From Syntrophobacteria bacterium (lineage in GTDB: Bacteria; Desulfobacterota; DSWW01): a DNA stretch of 24,630 nt. The stretch spans positions 1 through 24,630 of the forward strand of contig JAQYVQ010000122.1 of the NCBI GenBank assembly GCA_030145435.1, in the 5' to 3' direction. Made by a program: the position numbers and the translations under genes. Below the pieces are notes generated by a model that worked only from the letters and a program-made list of their open reading frames with translations, was not told the origin of the DNA and searched no databases. Every line of letters starts with the position of its first letter. Within the stretch, counting starts at the first letter, position 1. Below are positions 1 to 8,043 of this stretch, one piece after another.

Positions 1-198
1 CCCGACCAGGGTCGTACCCAGGAGCCATTCCGGCTTCTCCAGCATGCTTTCCACCAGTTTGGCTCCCCGGGCGCCCCCGGAAGAATCGGTCCTGATCTTC
101 AGCTTGTCACAGCTCACGATGGCCATCTCCGAGCCTGAGAAAAAGGCCTCCATGGCCAACAGGAACAGGATCACAGGCAGATAGGGGAGGATTTCCAT
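1..198 (-). CDS. DUF21/CNNM-type membrane protein, N-terminal part only
   Basis: Only the first 66 codons are inside the window; the gene continues beyond position 1. The start is ATG at 198-196, and its A is also the last base of the TAA stop of the upstream CBS protein (a TAATG overlap), so translation is probably coupled. The N terminus begins MEILPYLPVILFLLAMEAFF, one hydrophobic segment followed by SGSEMA, the typical beginning of a DUF21 (CNNM) transmembrane domain. It is therefore a second, paralogous CorC/HlyC-type protein directly following the first. Family members are integral inner-membrane proteins linked to magnesium or other cation homeostasis. Whether this copy also carries CBS domains cannot be seen. 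Family assignment is fairly sure; specific function is not. Confidence 0.8.
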   Translation of the reverse strand, partial: MEILPYLPVILFLLAMEAFFSGSEMAIVSCDKLKIRTDSSGGARGAKLVESMLEKPEWLLGTTLVG

Positions 199-1562
199 TA
201 ACTCTTCCCTCCCTCATGGCTCTCAGACGGTGAATCGGGCCCCTCGTTCTCGGGCGGCACCGTATCTTCGAGCTTCCGTTCGACCCTCAACTCCAGGATT
301 CGCGTTCCCTCCATCTTCTCCACGGCGAACGTGTAATGCATGAAGGAGACCTTCGCCCCCGGCGAGGGCAGCTTCCCGAACAGGCCGAAGACGAGCCCCC
401 CCATGGTGTCGTATTCTTCTTCCGGGAGTCCGGCCCAGGCGAACCGATTGAAGTCTTCGATGGTCATCATTCCCGGAATGATCATCGTGTCCTCGTCCAG
501 CTTTCTCGGCTGCGGCTCCTCAGGATCGTAATCATCCAGGATCTCCCCGAACAGCTCTTCGAGCAGGTCCTCCATGGTCACGAGCCCGGCCACCCCGCCG
601 TATTCATCGACCACGATTGCGAGGTGAATCCGGTTGTGACGAAACTCACGAAACAGCTCGCTCGCCTTTTTCGTCTGGGGGATGAAATAGGGCTTCCTCA
701 GCAAGGCCCTCAGGTTCCAGTCCCTGCGTTTCTCCGGATCGACCGAGAACCCGAGGAGATCCTTGCAGTAAAGGATGCCTGTAATATCGTCCTTGTCTTC
801 TTCGTAAACAGGAATACGGGAATAGTGCTCCTCCTCGATGACCTTCAGAATCTCCTCCAGGGACTGATCCGCCTGGAGGCAGAACATGTCGGTCCGCGGT
901 GTCATCACCTCGGAGACCCGGGTCTCCTCGAAGTCGAAGATGTTGTGAATGAACTCGCGCTCCGCTTCCCGGAGAAACCCGTCCTCATCTCCCTTGTCGA
1001 CGAGATGCCGGAATTCTTCCTCCGTGATCGGTGCGTCGACCATCGGAGACTCCCCAAAGAAGAGCCGCACGATCCCGTTTGAAAGACTCGCCAGGACCCA
1101 CCGTACCGGGGCAATCAAAGAGTAAAACAGGCGGAGGGGGACCGCTGCGAATAGGGCAGCCTTTCTTGGGTTGTACAAGGCCATCGTCTTGGGCGTGATC
1201 TCCCCGAAGACCAGCAGCAGGGGGAAACAGACGGCCGTGGCGATTACCGTCTTCAGCAGGACCGGATCGATGGAAACCCGGGGTGTCCAGGTGAAGAAGA
1301 CGTTATCCACAAGGGAGGCGCTCAGGGCGGAAATCGTTATGTTGACGAGTTCGTTCCCGATGAGAATCGTCACGATGAGTCTTCGGGGTCGTTCGAGCAA
1401 CTCCTGAAGGCATCGGGAGATAAAGGTTTTCTTCTCTTCGCGGATCCTGTACCGCTCGAGCCGCCCGAGGGAGAATAGCGAGGTTTCGGAGCTGGAGAAG
1501 AAGCCTGAGCAGAGGAGCAGTCCGAACAGGAAAGAGATCTTTGTAATGATTATTCCAGACAA
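198..1562 (-). CDS. CNNM/CorC family protein: DUF21, CBS pair and CorC_HlyC domain
   Basis: A 454-residue membrane protein of the HlyC/CorC (CNNM) family. Residues about 1-185 form the DUF21 transmembrane domain, beginning with a hydrophobic helix and the SSSETSLFSL motif. Residues about 205-325 form a CBS pair, including EVMTPRTDM and the second-CBS phrase IVVDEYGGVAGLVTMEDLLEELFGEI split over two stretches. Residues about 345-430 form the CorC_HlyC C-terminal domain. CBS pairs bind adenine nucleotides, and the family is associated with Mg2+/Co2+ efflux or homeostasis; the old name hemolysin is misleading. The frame opens with TTG at 1562, which overlaps the end of lon by 13 bases. An AGAAGG sequence sits immediately against this TTG, so the spacing is poor and the true start is uncertain. 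The highly charged tail after residue 430 looks disordered. Confidence 0.88.
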   Translation of the reverse strand: MSGIIITKISFLFGLLLCSGFFSSSETSLFSLGRLERYRIREEKKTFISRCLQELLERPRRLIVTILIGNELVNITISALSASLVDNVFFTWTPRVSIDPVLLKTVIATAVCFPLLLVFGEITPKTMALYNPRKAALFAAVPLRLFYSLIAPVRWVLASLSNGIVRLFFGESPMVDAPITEEEFRHLVDKGDEDGFLREAEREFIHNIFDFEETRVSEVMTPRTDMFCLQADQSLEEILKVIEEEHYSRIPVYEEDKDDITGILYCKDLLGFSVDPEKRRDWNLRALLRKPYFIPQTKKASELFREFRHNRIHLAIVVDEYGGVAGLVTMEDLLEELFGEILDDYDPEEPQPRKLDEDTMIIPGMMTIEDFNRFAWAGLPEEEYDTMGGLVFGLFGKLPSPGAKVSFMHYTFAVEKMEGTRILELRVERKLEDTVPPENEGPDSPSESHEGGKS

Positions 1563-3976
1563 CCTTCTGATCCGGTCAAGGGGAGGGCCTTCTTAACGAT
1601 CCTGATATCGCCAGTATCATATGCTTCTTTGGGCGTCTCTTGCAAGAGGACCTGGTCCAGAATCTCTTCCACATGGTTGACGAAGTTCAGCTTTACCCTC
1701 TTGCGCACAGCTGAAGGGATGTCGGCAAGGTCTCTCAGGTTCCTTGACGGCAGGAAGACCTCCGTCATTTTACCCCGGTGCGCCCCCAGCACTTTCTCCT
1801 TGACCCCGCCGACGAGCAGCACGCGCCCACGCAGGGTAATCTCGCCGGTCATGGCCACATCGTGCCGGACGGGTCTGCCGGTCAAGGCCGAAACCAGCGA
1901 GGCCGCCATGGCAACCCCGGCCGAGGGGCCGTCTTTGGGAATCGCGCCTGCCGGAACGTGGATGTGCACATCGGAGCTCTTGTAGAAATCCTTCGGAATT
2001 CCCCACTTTCGAGCCGAGGCTCGCGCATAGCTCAGGGCCGCTCGTGCAGACTCCTTCATCACGTCACCCAACTGCCCGGTCAGGGTAAGCTCGCCCGAAC
2101 CGCTCACCACCGACACCTCCACACACAAGACCTCTCCCCCTGCCTGGGTCCATGCCAGGCCCATGGCCTGTCCGACCTGCGGATGGTTCTGCTCTTCGTC
2201 GGGAAGAAAGCGCGGGGAGCCGAGATAGTGGTGAAGGGTGCCCACAGAGGCACGGAAGCTCGTTCCCTCTTCTTCTGCAATGCGGCGCGCAACCTTACGA
2301 CACACCTGATTGATCTTCCTTTCCAGCTCCCGCAGACCCGCCTCCTGGGTATACTCGGAGATCGTCTTTCTCAGGGCGGACATGGACAGCACCAGGTTTT
2401 CCGGTGTCAGACCATTCTCGTCGAGTTGCCTGGGCAGGAGGTAAGTGGTAGCGATCCTCACCTTTTCCTCTTCCGTGTACCCGGAGATTCGAATCACCTC
2501 CATCCGGTCCCGCAGGGTGAGCGGAATCAGATCGAGCCGGTTGGCCGTCGTGATAAACATGACCTTGGAGAGGTCGAAGGGGATGTTCAGATAGTGATCG
2601 CTGAAGCGGTTGTTCTGCTCCGGATCGAGGACCTCGAGCAGGGCGGAAGCCGGGTCTCCCCGATAATCATTCCCGATCTTGTCCACCTCATCGATCATGA
2701 ATACGGGGTTGTTCGAACCGACCTGCTTGATTCCCTGGATCACCCGGCCCGGCAACGCACCGACATAGGTCCTTCTGTGCCCGCGGATCTCCGCCTCGTC
2801 GTGAACACCGCCAATGGAGACGCGAACGAATTCCCGACCCATCGCCCGGGCGATAGACCTGCCCAGAGAGGTCTTCCCCACCCCGGGAGGCCCCACGAAA
2901 CAGAGGATGGGCCCGCGCATCTTCTCCTTGAGCTTTCTGACGGAGAGGTACTCCAGGATCCGATCCTTGACCTGCTTCAGGTTATAATGGTCCTCATCCA
3001 GAACCCTCTGGACCTCCTTGATGTCGAGGTTGTCCTGGGTGGAGTGACTCCAGGGCAGTTCCACCAGCCAATCCAGATAGCCACGTACGATCGATGCCTC
3101 GGCCGACTCGATGTTCATCGTGTCCAGCCGCCTGAGTTGTTTCAACGCTTCCTTCTCGGCCTCCGGGGGCATACCGGCGCTCTCGACCTGCTGGCGCAGG
3201 CTCTGTATGTCATCGCTCTTCTCGTCCAGATCGCCCAGCTCTCCCTGAATCGCCTTCAGCTGCTCCCGCAAGTAGTATTCCCTCTGGGTTCTGCTGATTT
3301 CCTCCTTTGCCTGGCTCTGAATCCTGGTCTGCATCCGGGTGAGCTCGATCTCCCGGTGGAGTTCCTCCCCCACCTTCTCCAGACGTTGGACGGGGTCGGT
3401 GCATTCGAGCAACCGTTGCGCCTCGGGAACCCTCAAGTTCAGGTTCGCTGCGATGAGATCCGCCAGCACGCCCGGATCGTTGATGTTCTCGGTGAGCATC
3501 AGGATCTCGTTCGGGAGGTTCTTCGTCCCCAGGAAATCATCGAGCGTGTCCCGAACCGAACGCATCAACGCTTCCACCTCGATCGGGATCGACGACAGCA
3601 TGGGCTCCCGGATCACATCGATCTTGCAGAACAGATGCGGCTCCTCGAACACGATCTCCCGGACCCTGGCCTTGGCAAGGCCCTGGACCAGGACCTTCAC
3701 GCGCCCGTCGTCCTCCTTGAGCATCCGCACGATCATGCAGACCGTTCCGGTCGTGTACAGATCTTCCAGTCCCGGGTCATCCTGGCGGGCATTCTTCTGG
3801 GACAGGAGCAGAAGCATCCGCTGCTCCTTCAGAGCCCTCTCGAGGGCCTGCATCGAGATCTCTCGGGCGATCTGGAGAGGGATCGTCATGTAAGGGAAGA
3901 TCACCGCATCCCGCACGGGCAGGATCGGAAGCGCTTCAGGCAGCTCGGTCGCGTCACAGACTTCTTCGAATTCCAT
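1550..3976 (-). CDS. lon: ATP-dependent Lon protease (LonA type)
   Basis: An 808-residue protein of normal LonA length that degrades misfolded and regulatory proteins in the cytosol. The N-terminal LAN substrate-recognition domain spans roughly residues 15-210 (LPILPVRDAVIFPYMTIPL). A coiled-coil region follows to about 305. The AAA+ module has Walker A GPPGVGKTS with its lysine near residue 365, and Walker B FMIDEVDKIG near 430. The C-terminal protease domain has the catalytic serine in PKDGPSAGVAMA near residue 684 and the catalytic lysine in GGVKEKVLGA near 725. Start ATG at 3976 follows GGGCGGG with six bases between, a mediocre ribosome-binding site. The gene lies 102 bases downstream of the lipoprotein gene and overlaps the next gene by 13 bases. 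No clear heat-shock promoter was recognised in the 102-base gap. Confidence 0.97.
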   Translation of the reverse strand: MEFEEVCDATELPEALPILPVRDAVIFPYMTIPLQIAREISMQALERALKEQRMLLLLSQKNARQDDPGLEDLYTTGTVCMIVRMLKEDDGRVKVLVQGLAKARVREIVFEEPHLFCKIDVIREPMLSSIPIEVEALMRSVRDTLDDFLGTKNLPNEILMLTENINDPGVLADLIAANLNLRVPEAQRLLECTDPVQRLEKVGEELHREIELTRMQTRIQSQAKEEISRTQREYYLREQLKAIQGELGDLDEKSDDIQSLRQQVESAGMPPEAEKEALKQLRRLDTMNIESAEASIVRGYLDWLVELPWSHSTQDNLDIKEVQRVLDEDHYNLKQVKDRILEYLSVRKLKEKMRGPILCFVGPPGVGKTSLGRSIARAMGREFVRVSIGGVHDEAEIRGHRRTYVGALPGRVIQGIKQVGSNNPVFMIDEVDKIGNDYRGDPASALLEVLDPEQNNRFSDHYLNIPFDLSKVMFITTANRLDLIPLTLRDRMEVIRISGYTEEEKVRIATTYLLPRQLDENGLTPENLVLSMSALRKTISEYTQEAGLRELERKINQVCRKVARRIAEEEGTSFRASVGTLHHYLGSPRFLPDEEQNHPQVGQAMGLAWTQAGGEVLCVEVSVVSGSGELTLTGQLGDVMKESARAALSYARASARKWGIPKDFYKSSDVHIHVPAGAIPKDGPSAGVAMAASLVSALTGRPVRHDVAMTGEITLRGRVLLVGGVKEKVLGAHRGKMTEVFLPSRNLRDLADIPSAVRKRVKLNFVNHVEEILDQVLLQETPKEAYDTGDIRIVKKALPLTGSEGCLE

Positions 3977-4078
3977 AGATTTCCCGCCCTGTTAGAGTCG
4001 GAGGGGGATGGCTCTCTTTCTGACACCCACATTTGTTTCGGAAGTTTCGGGATGAATCTTAAGGGGGGAGGAGCTCGA

Positions 4079-6079
4079 TCAGTAGATTTGCTGGATGTGA
4101 TTACCGATTATGGAGAGGATATAAAGTCGTTTTTTTGCAGATCCGTCCTCATTGAAGCTGGTGTAGCCGCTCAGGCCCGCGTACCCTTCCATGTTCGCAA
4201 GGGCCTCCCGGACCTCTTCCCGCGTCTTTCCCTGGGTCTGGAGAAAAGCATCCTCGAGCATGAGCAGGCTGTCGTACCCCTGTGCCTCCAGAACCCGTGG
4301 CTCGGTCTGAAAGGCACGCGTGTAATCCTCCACGAACTCCCGAACGTAGGGCATGCTGCTTTCCGCAAAGAATCCGTCGGCGAAAATGGCGTCCCGTACG
4401 TATTCCCCGGCCAACTCCACGAGTTCGTTAGAATTCCACGCGTTCGTTCCCATCAGGGTGATCATGTTTACATCGTACAGGGCCAGGGTCGGAGCGATCA
4501 GGGCCACTTTACGGAAGTGATCCGGAATGAAGAGCACCTGGAACGGGGGCAGGATCGGCTCTTCCTCCGGCTCCTCCTCGCCCAGGCCGAATCCGGCTTC
4601 GACTCCCTCGGGCGTAACCTCACCGCCCTCCTCGAGCAACCTTTTCTGCTCTCTTTCCTCTTCCCGCCTCGCCACCTCCCGAAGGAACTTCTGGCCGACC
4701 AGCAGGCGTATCTCATCCTGGAAGTCGGTCTCCCCGTCTTCATACGGGACAGCAGATACGAGCTCTCCTCCCATGTCGAGGACCTTCTTCTCGAGCAGAT
4801 CCCGGCTGAGCGTTCCGTAGGCGTCTTTCGGGTAGAGGACGGCGAAACTCGAAAAGGCCATTTCCTCCATCACGAACTCCACGAGCGTGTCGACCTGCTG
4901 CCGGATCGTCAGCCCGTTCTGGAAGACGTAGTCTCCCACACGAGCCACTTCTTCCCTCTGGGTAAGCGTGATTATCGGGATGCCGAGCTTCTGTGCCTCC
5001 TCTGCGCAGGCCAGGGCAACGCTTGCCCGCAGGGGCCCGACGATGCCCGCCACGTTCGGATCCTCGGCCAGCTCCCTCATCCGTTCCACCGCCACCTCGG
5101 GGTCCCCTTGCGTGTCCCGGACCAGCAAGCGTATAGAGGACCCTTTTTCCTCCGGGCTCCGGAAGGCCCGCGCCCCGAGCAGCATGGCATGGAGGACGCT
5201 CTCACCGAACCTTCCGTACTTGCCCGTCAGGGGGAGCAAACAACCGACCGTACAGATCCTGGGTTGCCCTTCCGCGGCCATCCTGTCGAGAAGAGCGTGT
5301 ATGCGGGGGGTGAAGACATCCTCCGGATGCTGAACCGACATCCTCATGAGATGGTCCTCGGCGAGCCGAAGCTGTCCCCTCTGAACACAGGTCGCCACCA
5401 CGCCCAGGTGGATCGCTTCGGAGAAGAATCCCTCCGGGAACAGCTCGGTTGCGGCCTGGAGAGCCTCGGGTTCCCACCCGACGGACATGACTTCGAGGAC
5501 CCGGTCCTGTAGTCGCTCCTGATCCGCCTCTTCTGCCGTCGATTCGAGGCATCGAGCATACCAGGTCAAGGCCGACGGGAGGTTCTCGAGCTTCACGTAG
5601 TTCTCGGCGATGTACCGGTAGATCTCTTCGGCCCAGGGGGCAGCCTTCGGGTCGTCCGCGAGCGCGTGCAGAACGTCGAGGGAATCAGCCGGATTGTCTA
5701 GAAAATACAGGGCCACACCCAGATACAACCTCGCTTCCGCCTGTCTGCGGGCCTTTGGGTGCTCTTCGGGAAAGCTGCGGAAGAGGTGGTAGGCCGCCGA
5801 GAAATCTCCTGTCTCGAGATACAGCTGACCCAGCCGAAAAGACGTCTCATCTGCCCGCGGGTGGTCCGGCTTTGCCTTCAGGAACTGCTCCAGCAGGTAG
5901 ACGCAGCGTTGCTTCTCCTGCAGGTCCTCAGAGGGGGCAGCCGGCTCGAGACAGGCCTGGAGCCCCTCGAAAGAGGGCGGCGGCCGGACGACCTTGGCCC
6001 CCTGACAGCCCACGAGATGCGATGACGCGAGGGCGACCAAACAAAGGGCAGAGAGAAAAATCGCTTTCCGGTTCATCAT
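4079..6079 (-). CDS. LpoA/LppC-like lipoprotein: TPR domain plus periplasmic-binding fold
   Basis: About 666 residues. A lipoprotein signal (NRKAIFLSALCLVALASS then HLVGC) places the lipidated cysteine at residue 25, so the mature protein is expected in the outer membrane or periplasm. Residues about 30-245 contain TPR-like helical pairs (RADETSFRLGQLYLETGDF; ARLYLGVALYFLDN). Residues about 255-660 form a type I periplasmic-binding domain related to amino-acid ABC receptors and LppC/LpoA (ICTVGCLLPLTGKYGRFGES; VAGIVGPLRAS; GYDSLLMLEDA). This architecture matches penicillin-binding-protein activators, but the ligand or partner here is unknown. A very acidic low-complexity insert occupies roughly residues 465-512. 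The frame can be opened upstream at 6112, but that codon has no ribosome-binding site. ATG 6079 or 6076 follows GGAGG and fits the signal peptide. It lies 37 bases downstream of dnaJ and is probably co-transcribed. Confidence 0.83.
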   Translation of the reverse strand: MMNRKAIFLSALCLVALASSHLVGCQGAKVVRPPPSFEGLQACLEPAAPSEDLQEKQRCVYLLEQFLKAKPDHPRADETSFRLGQLYLETGDFSAAYHLFRSFPEEHPKARRQAEARLYLGVALYFLDNPADSLDVLHALADDPKAAPWAEEIYRYIAENYVKLENLPSALTWYARCLESTAEEADQERLQDRVLEVMSVGWEPEALQAATELFPEGFFSEAIHLGVVATCVQRGQLRLAEDHLMRMSVQHPEDVFTPRIHALLDRMAAEGQPRICTVGCLLPLTGKYGRFGESVLHAMLLGARAFRSPEEKGSSIRLLVRDTQGDPEVAVERMRELAEDPNVAGIVGPLRASVALACAEEAQKLGIPIITLTQREEVARVGDYVFQNGLTIRQQVDTLVEFVMEEMAFSSFAVLYPKDAYGTLSRDLLEKKVLDMGGELVSAVPYEDGETDFQDEIRLLVGQKFLREVARREEEREQKRLLEEGGEVTPEGVEAGFGLGEEEPEEEPILPPFQVLFIPDHFRKVALIAPTLALYDVNMITLMGTNAWNSNELVELAGEYVRDAIFADGFFAESSMPYVREFVEDYTRAFQTEPRVLEAQGYDSLLMLEDAFLQTQGKTREEVREALANMEGYAGLSGYTSFNEDGSAKKRLYILSIIGNHIQQIY

Positions 6080-6116
6080 CCCTTGATTGATCCTCCAGGA
6101 ACAGGGGCACATGGAC

Positions 6117-7175
6117 TTACGTCAGGCCTTGCTGCATTCCCTGCCAGGCCCGCAACAGTTCCTTCTCCTTCTTGGAAACTCGGCGGGGGACCTCCACCCG
6201 AACGCAGACCTGCTGATTCCCCCTGCGGGCCCCGTTCAGGCCCGGAATCCCGCAGTCCTTCAGGGTGAGCACCGTTCCGGGTTGGATTCCGGCCGGGATC
6301 GCGAGCGGCTTGAGGCCCTCGAGGGTGGGAACTTGGATCTTGCCCCCCAGCACGGCTTGCGTAAAGTGGACGGAGATGTCGCAGCAGACGTCCAGATTGC
6401 GACGGGTAAAGACCGGGTGGTCCTTGACCTGGATGACGATGTAGAGGTCCCCGTTCTCCCCCCCCCGCTCCCCTGCGCCCCCTTCCCCTCTCACCTTGAG
6501 GCGGGAGCCGTTGTCCACGCCGGGCGGAACCGTAATCCTCCGCTGCACCCGGTAAGGCATCTTTCCCTTTCCCTCGCACTTCTCACAGTCCTTCTTCTCC
6601 AGGATCCCCTTGCCGTCGCATCCCGGGCATTCCATGACCTGATTCTTGTTCCGCTTCGTTGCCGTGATCTCCCCTTCTCCGCGGCAAACCTTGCACGCAC
6701 GCGATCCTCCCGGGGACTTCCATCCACGGCCCGCACAGGCGGGACAATTCTTCCGCTTCGGGATCCGGATCACCTTCTCGATGCCGAGAGCCGCCTCTTC
6801 AAAGGTCAGGGACACCATATACCGAAGGTCTTCCCCCCGCTTCCCCCGATCCTCCATGCGACTCCTGAGGAACTCAAAGATATCCTCCACAACCTCTGAG
6901 ACGCCCGCACCGGAGGCATTCTTCCCCTTCCCGCCCCCATGGTTCTTCCTGCCAAGGACGTCGGCGTCGTATCGATCCCTCTTGGCCGGATCCTTCAAGA
7001 CAGCGTAGGCCTCCTGGAGCTCTTTGAAGCGCTCCTCGGCCCGAGAGTCCTCGGGCTGCCGATCCGGATGGTACTTCTTGGCCAGCTTTCGGTAGGCCTT
7101 CTTCAGAATTTCGTGATCCGCGTCACAGGCGACGCCCAGGATCTCGTAGTAGTCTTTTCTGTTGTTCTCGGCCAT
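6117..7175 (-). CDS. dnaJ: Chaperone DnaJ (type I Hsp40)
   Basis: A 352-residue co-chaperone that delivers unfolded clients to DnaK and stimulates its ATPase. The J domain covers residues 7-73 with the diagnostic HPD at 36-38. All four zinc-binding CXXCXGXG repeats are present between about residues 143 and 205 (CPACAGRG, CKVCRGEG, CPGCDGKG, CEKCEGKG). The C-terminal client-binding domain follows, ending near residue 340. The Gly/Phe linker is short and unusual: it is rich in Gly, Lys and Asn and almost without Phe (GRKNHGGGKGKNASG). The protein is slightly shorter than the usual 370-380 residues. Start ATG at 7175 has only a weak AGCGGA upstream. The gene lies 29 bases after grpE without dnaK between them, so its partner DnaK must be encoded elsewhere. 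Confidence 0.95.
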   Translation of the reverse strand: MAENNRKDYYEILGVACDADHEILKKAYRKLAKKYHPDRQPEDSRAEERFKELQEAYAVLKDPAKRDRYDADVLGRKNHGGGKGKNASGAGVSEVVEDIFEFLRSRMEDRGKRGEDLRYMVSLTFEEAALGIEKVIRIPKRKNCPACAGRGWKSPGGSRACKVCRGEGEITATKRNKNQVMECPGCDGKGILEKKDCEKCEGKGKMPYRVQRRITVPPGVDNGSRLKVRGEGGAGERGGENGDLYIVIQVKDHPVFTRRNLDVCCDISVHFTQAVLGGKIQVPTLEGLKPLAIPAGIQPGTVLTLKDCGIPGLNGARRGNQQVCVRVEVPRRVSKKEKELLRAWQGMQQGLT

Positions 7176-7204
7176 TTCCGCTCAGGGGCAAACGTATCGC
7201 CCTG

Positions 7205-7999
7205 TCAATTGATCAGTTGCTCTTCGTCTTCTCCCTTGTCCCCTGCCTCCCCGCCCGGGTCATCAGGCCCCGGAGCGCTCTCTTCCCCTTCTTCCTCCTC
7301 TTCCCCCTTCGGAGCGACCGCCACGACCACGAGAGAAGGCCTCAGCAGCCTGCCGCGGTACAGATAGCCCTTCTCATAGACCTCCACGACCGTGTTCGCT
7401 TCCACTTCATCCGTCTCGGACCTCTGCATCGCCTGATGGAGGTTCGGGTCGAACGTCTTGCCCAAGGCTTCGATCGGCTCCACTCCATACTTTGCGAGGG
7501 TCTTGTTACTCTCAGCCAGGACAAGCTCGACCCCTTTCTCAAAGCTCTTCCAGCTGCCTTCTCCATAACTGTAGGTCAGCAACCTCTCGATGTTATCGAT
7601 GATCGGAAGGATATCCTTCAAGAGCCCCTCGTTTCCGAACTGGATGACGTCGCTCTTCTCTTTGCTTGCTCGCTTCTTGTAATTGTCGAAGTCCGCCATC
7701 AAACGAACAAACTTGTCCTGCAGTTCCTCGTTCTCTTCGACGAGCTGTTCCGCCCTCTGTTCCGGCGAGAGCTCGGCCGGGGCGGAATCCGCCTCCTCTT
7801 CCGAGGCCTCGGGCGCCTGCTCCACCGGCTGCTCGTCCGCCTCGGGCGCCTCTGGCGCCTCTGGCACCTCTGCAACGATCTCACCTTCTTTATCCGTTTC
7901 CGTCTTCATCTGCTCAGTCTCTTTCTTCTCCAGAAGAAACCCCTCCTCTTTCCTGGCCTCGCTGTCTTTCTTTCCGCTTCCTTCCGTGTCCTTCACCAC
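7205..7999 (-). CDS. grpE: Nucleotide exchange factor GrpE
   Basis: A 264-residue GrpE, the ADP/ATP exchange factor of DnaK. The conserved core begins near residue 85 with the long dimerisation coiled coil (EENEELQDKFVRLMADFDNY then KKRASKEK) and continues through the beta-wing signature (GVEPIEALGKTFDPNLHQAM; VEVYEKGYLYRGRLLRPSLV). It is longer than the common 180-210 residues. A lysine/glutamate-rich and then proline/alanine/glutamate-rich acidic N-terminal extension of about 80 residues and an acidic C-terminal tail (EEEEEGEE) account for the difference; both look disordered. The proposed start is GTG at 7999, preceded by GGGAG about ten bases upstream. An internal ATG near 7909 would remove part of the tail but has a poor ribosome-binding site. 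It lies 44 bases downstream of hrcA. Confidence 0.94.
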   Translation of the reverse strand: MVKDTEGSGKKDSEARKEEGFLLEKKETEQMKTETDKEGEIVAEVPEAPEAPEADEQPVEQAPEASEEEADSAPAELSPEQRAEQLVEENEELQDKFVRLMADFDNYKKRASKEKSDVIQFGNEGLLKDILPIIDNIERLLTYSYGEGSWKSFEKGVELVLAESNKTLAKYGVEPIEALGKTFDPNLHQAMQRSETDEVEANTVVEVYEKGYLYRGRLLRPSLVVVAVAPKGEEEEEGEESAPGPDDPGGEAGDKGEDEEQLIN

Positions 8000-8043
8000 C
8001 TTACACTCCCTCCCAACTGCTGTCGGGGCTTTTCTCTAAAGGT

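Noticed and set aside
1778..5512. Very long plus-strand open frame opposite lon and the lipoprotein gene
   Set aside because: It lies antisense to two well-supported genes with full family motifs and has a histidine/arginine/proline-rich composition typical of a shadow frame in GC-rich DNA.
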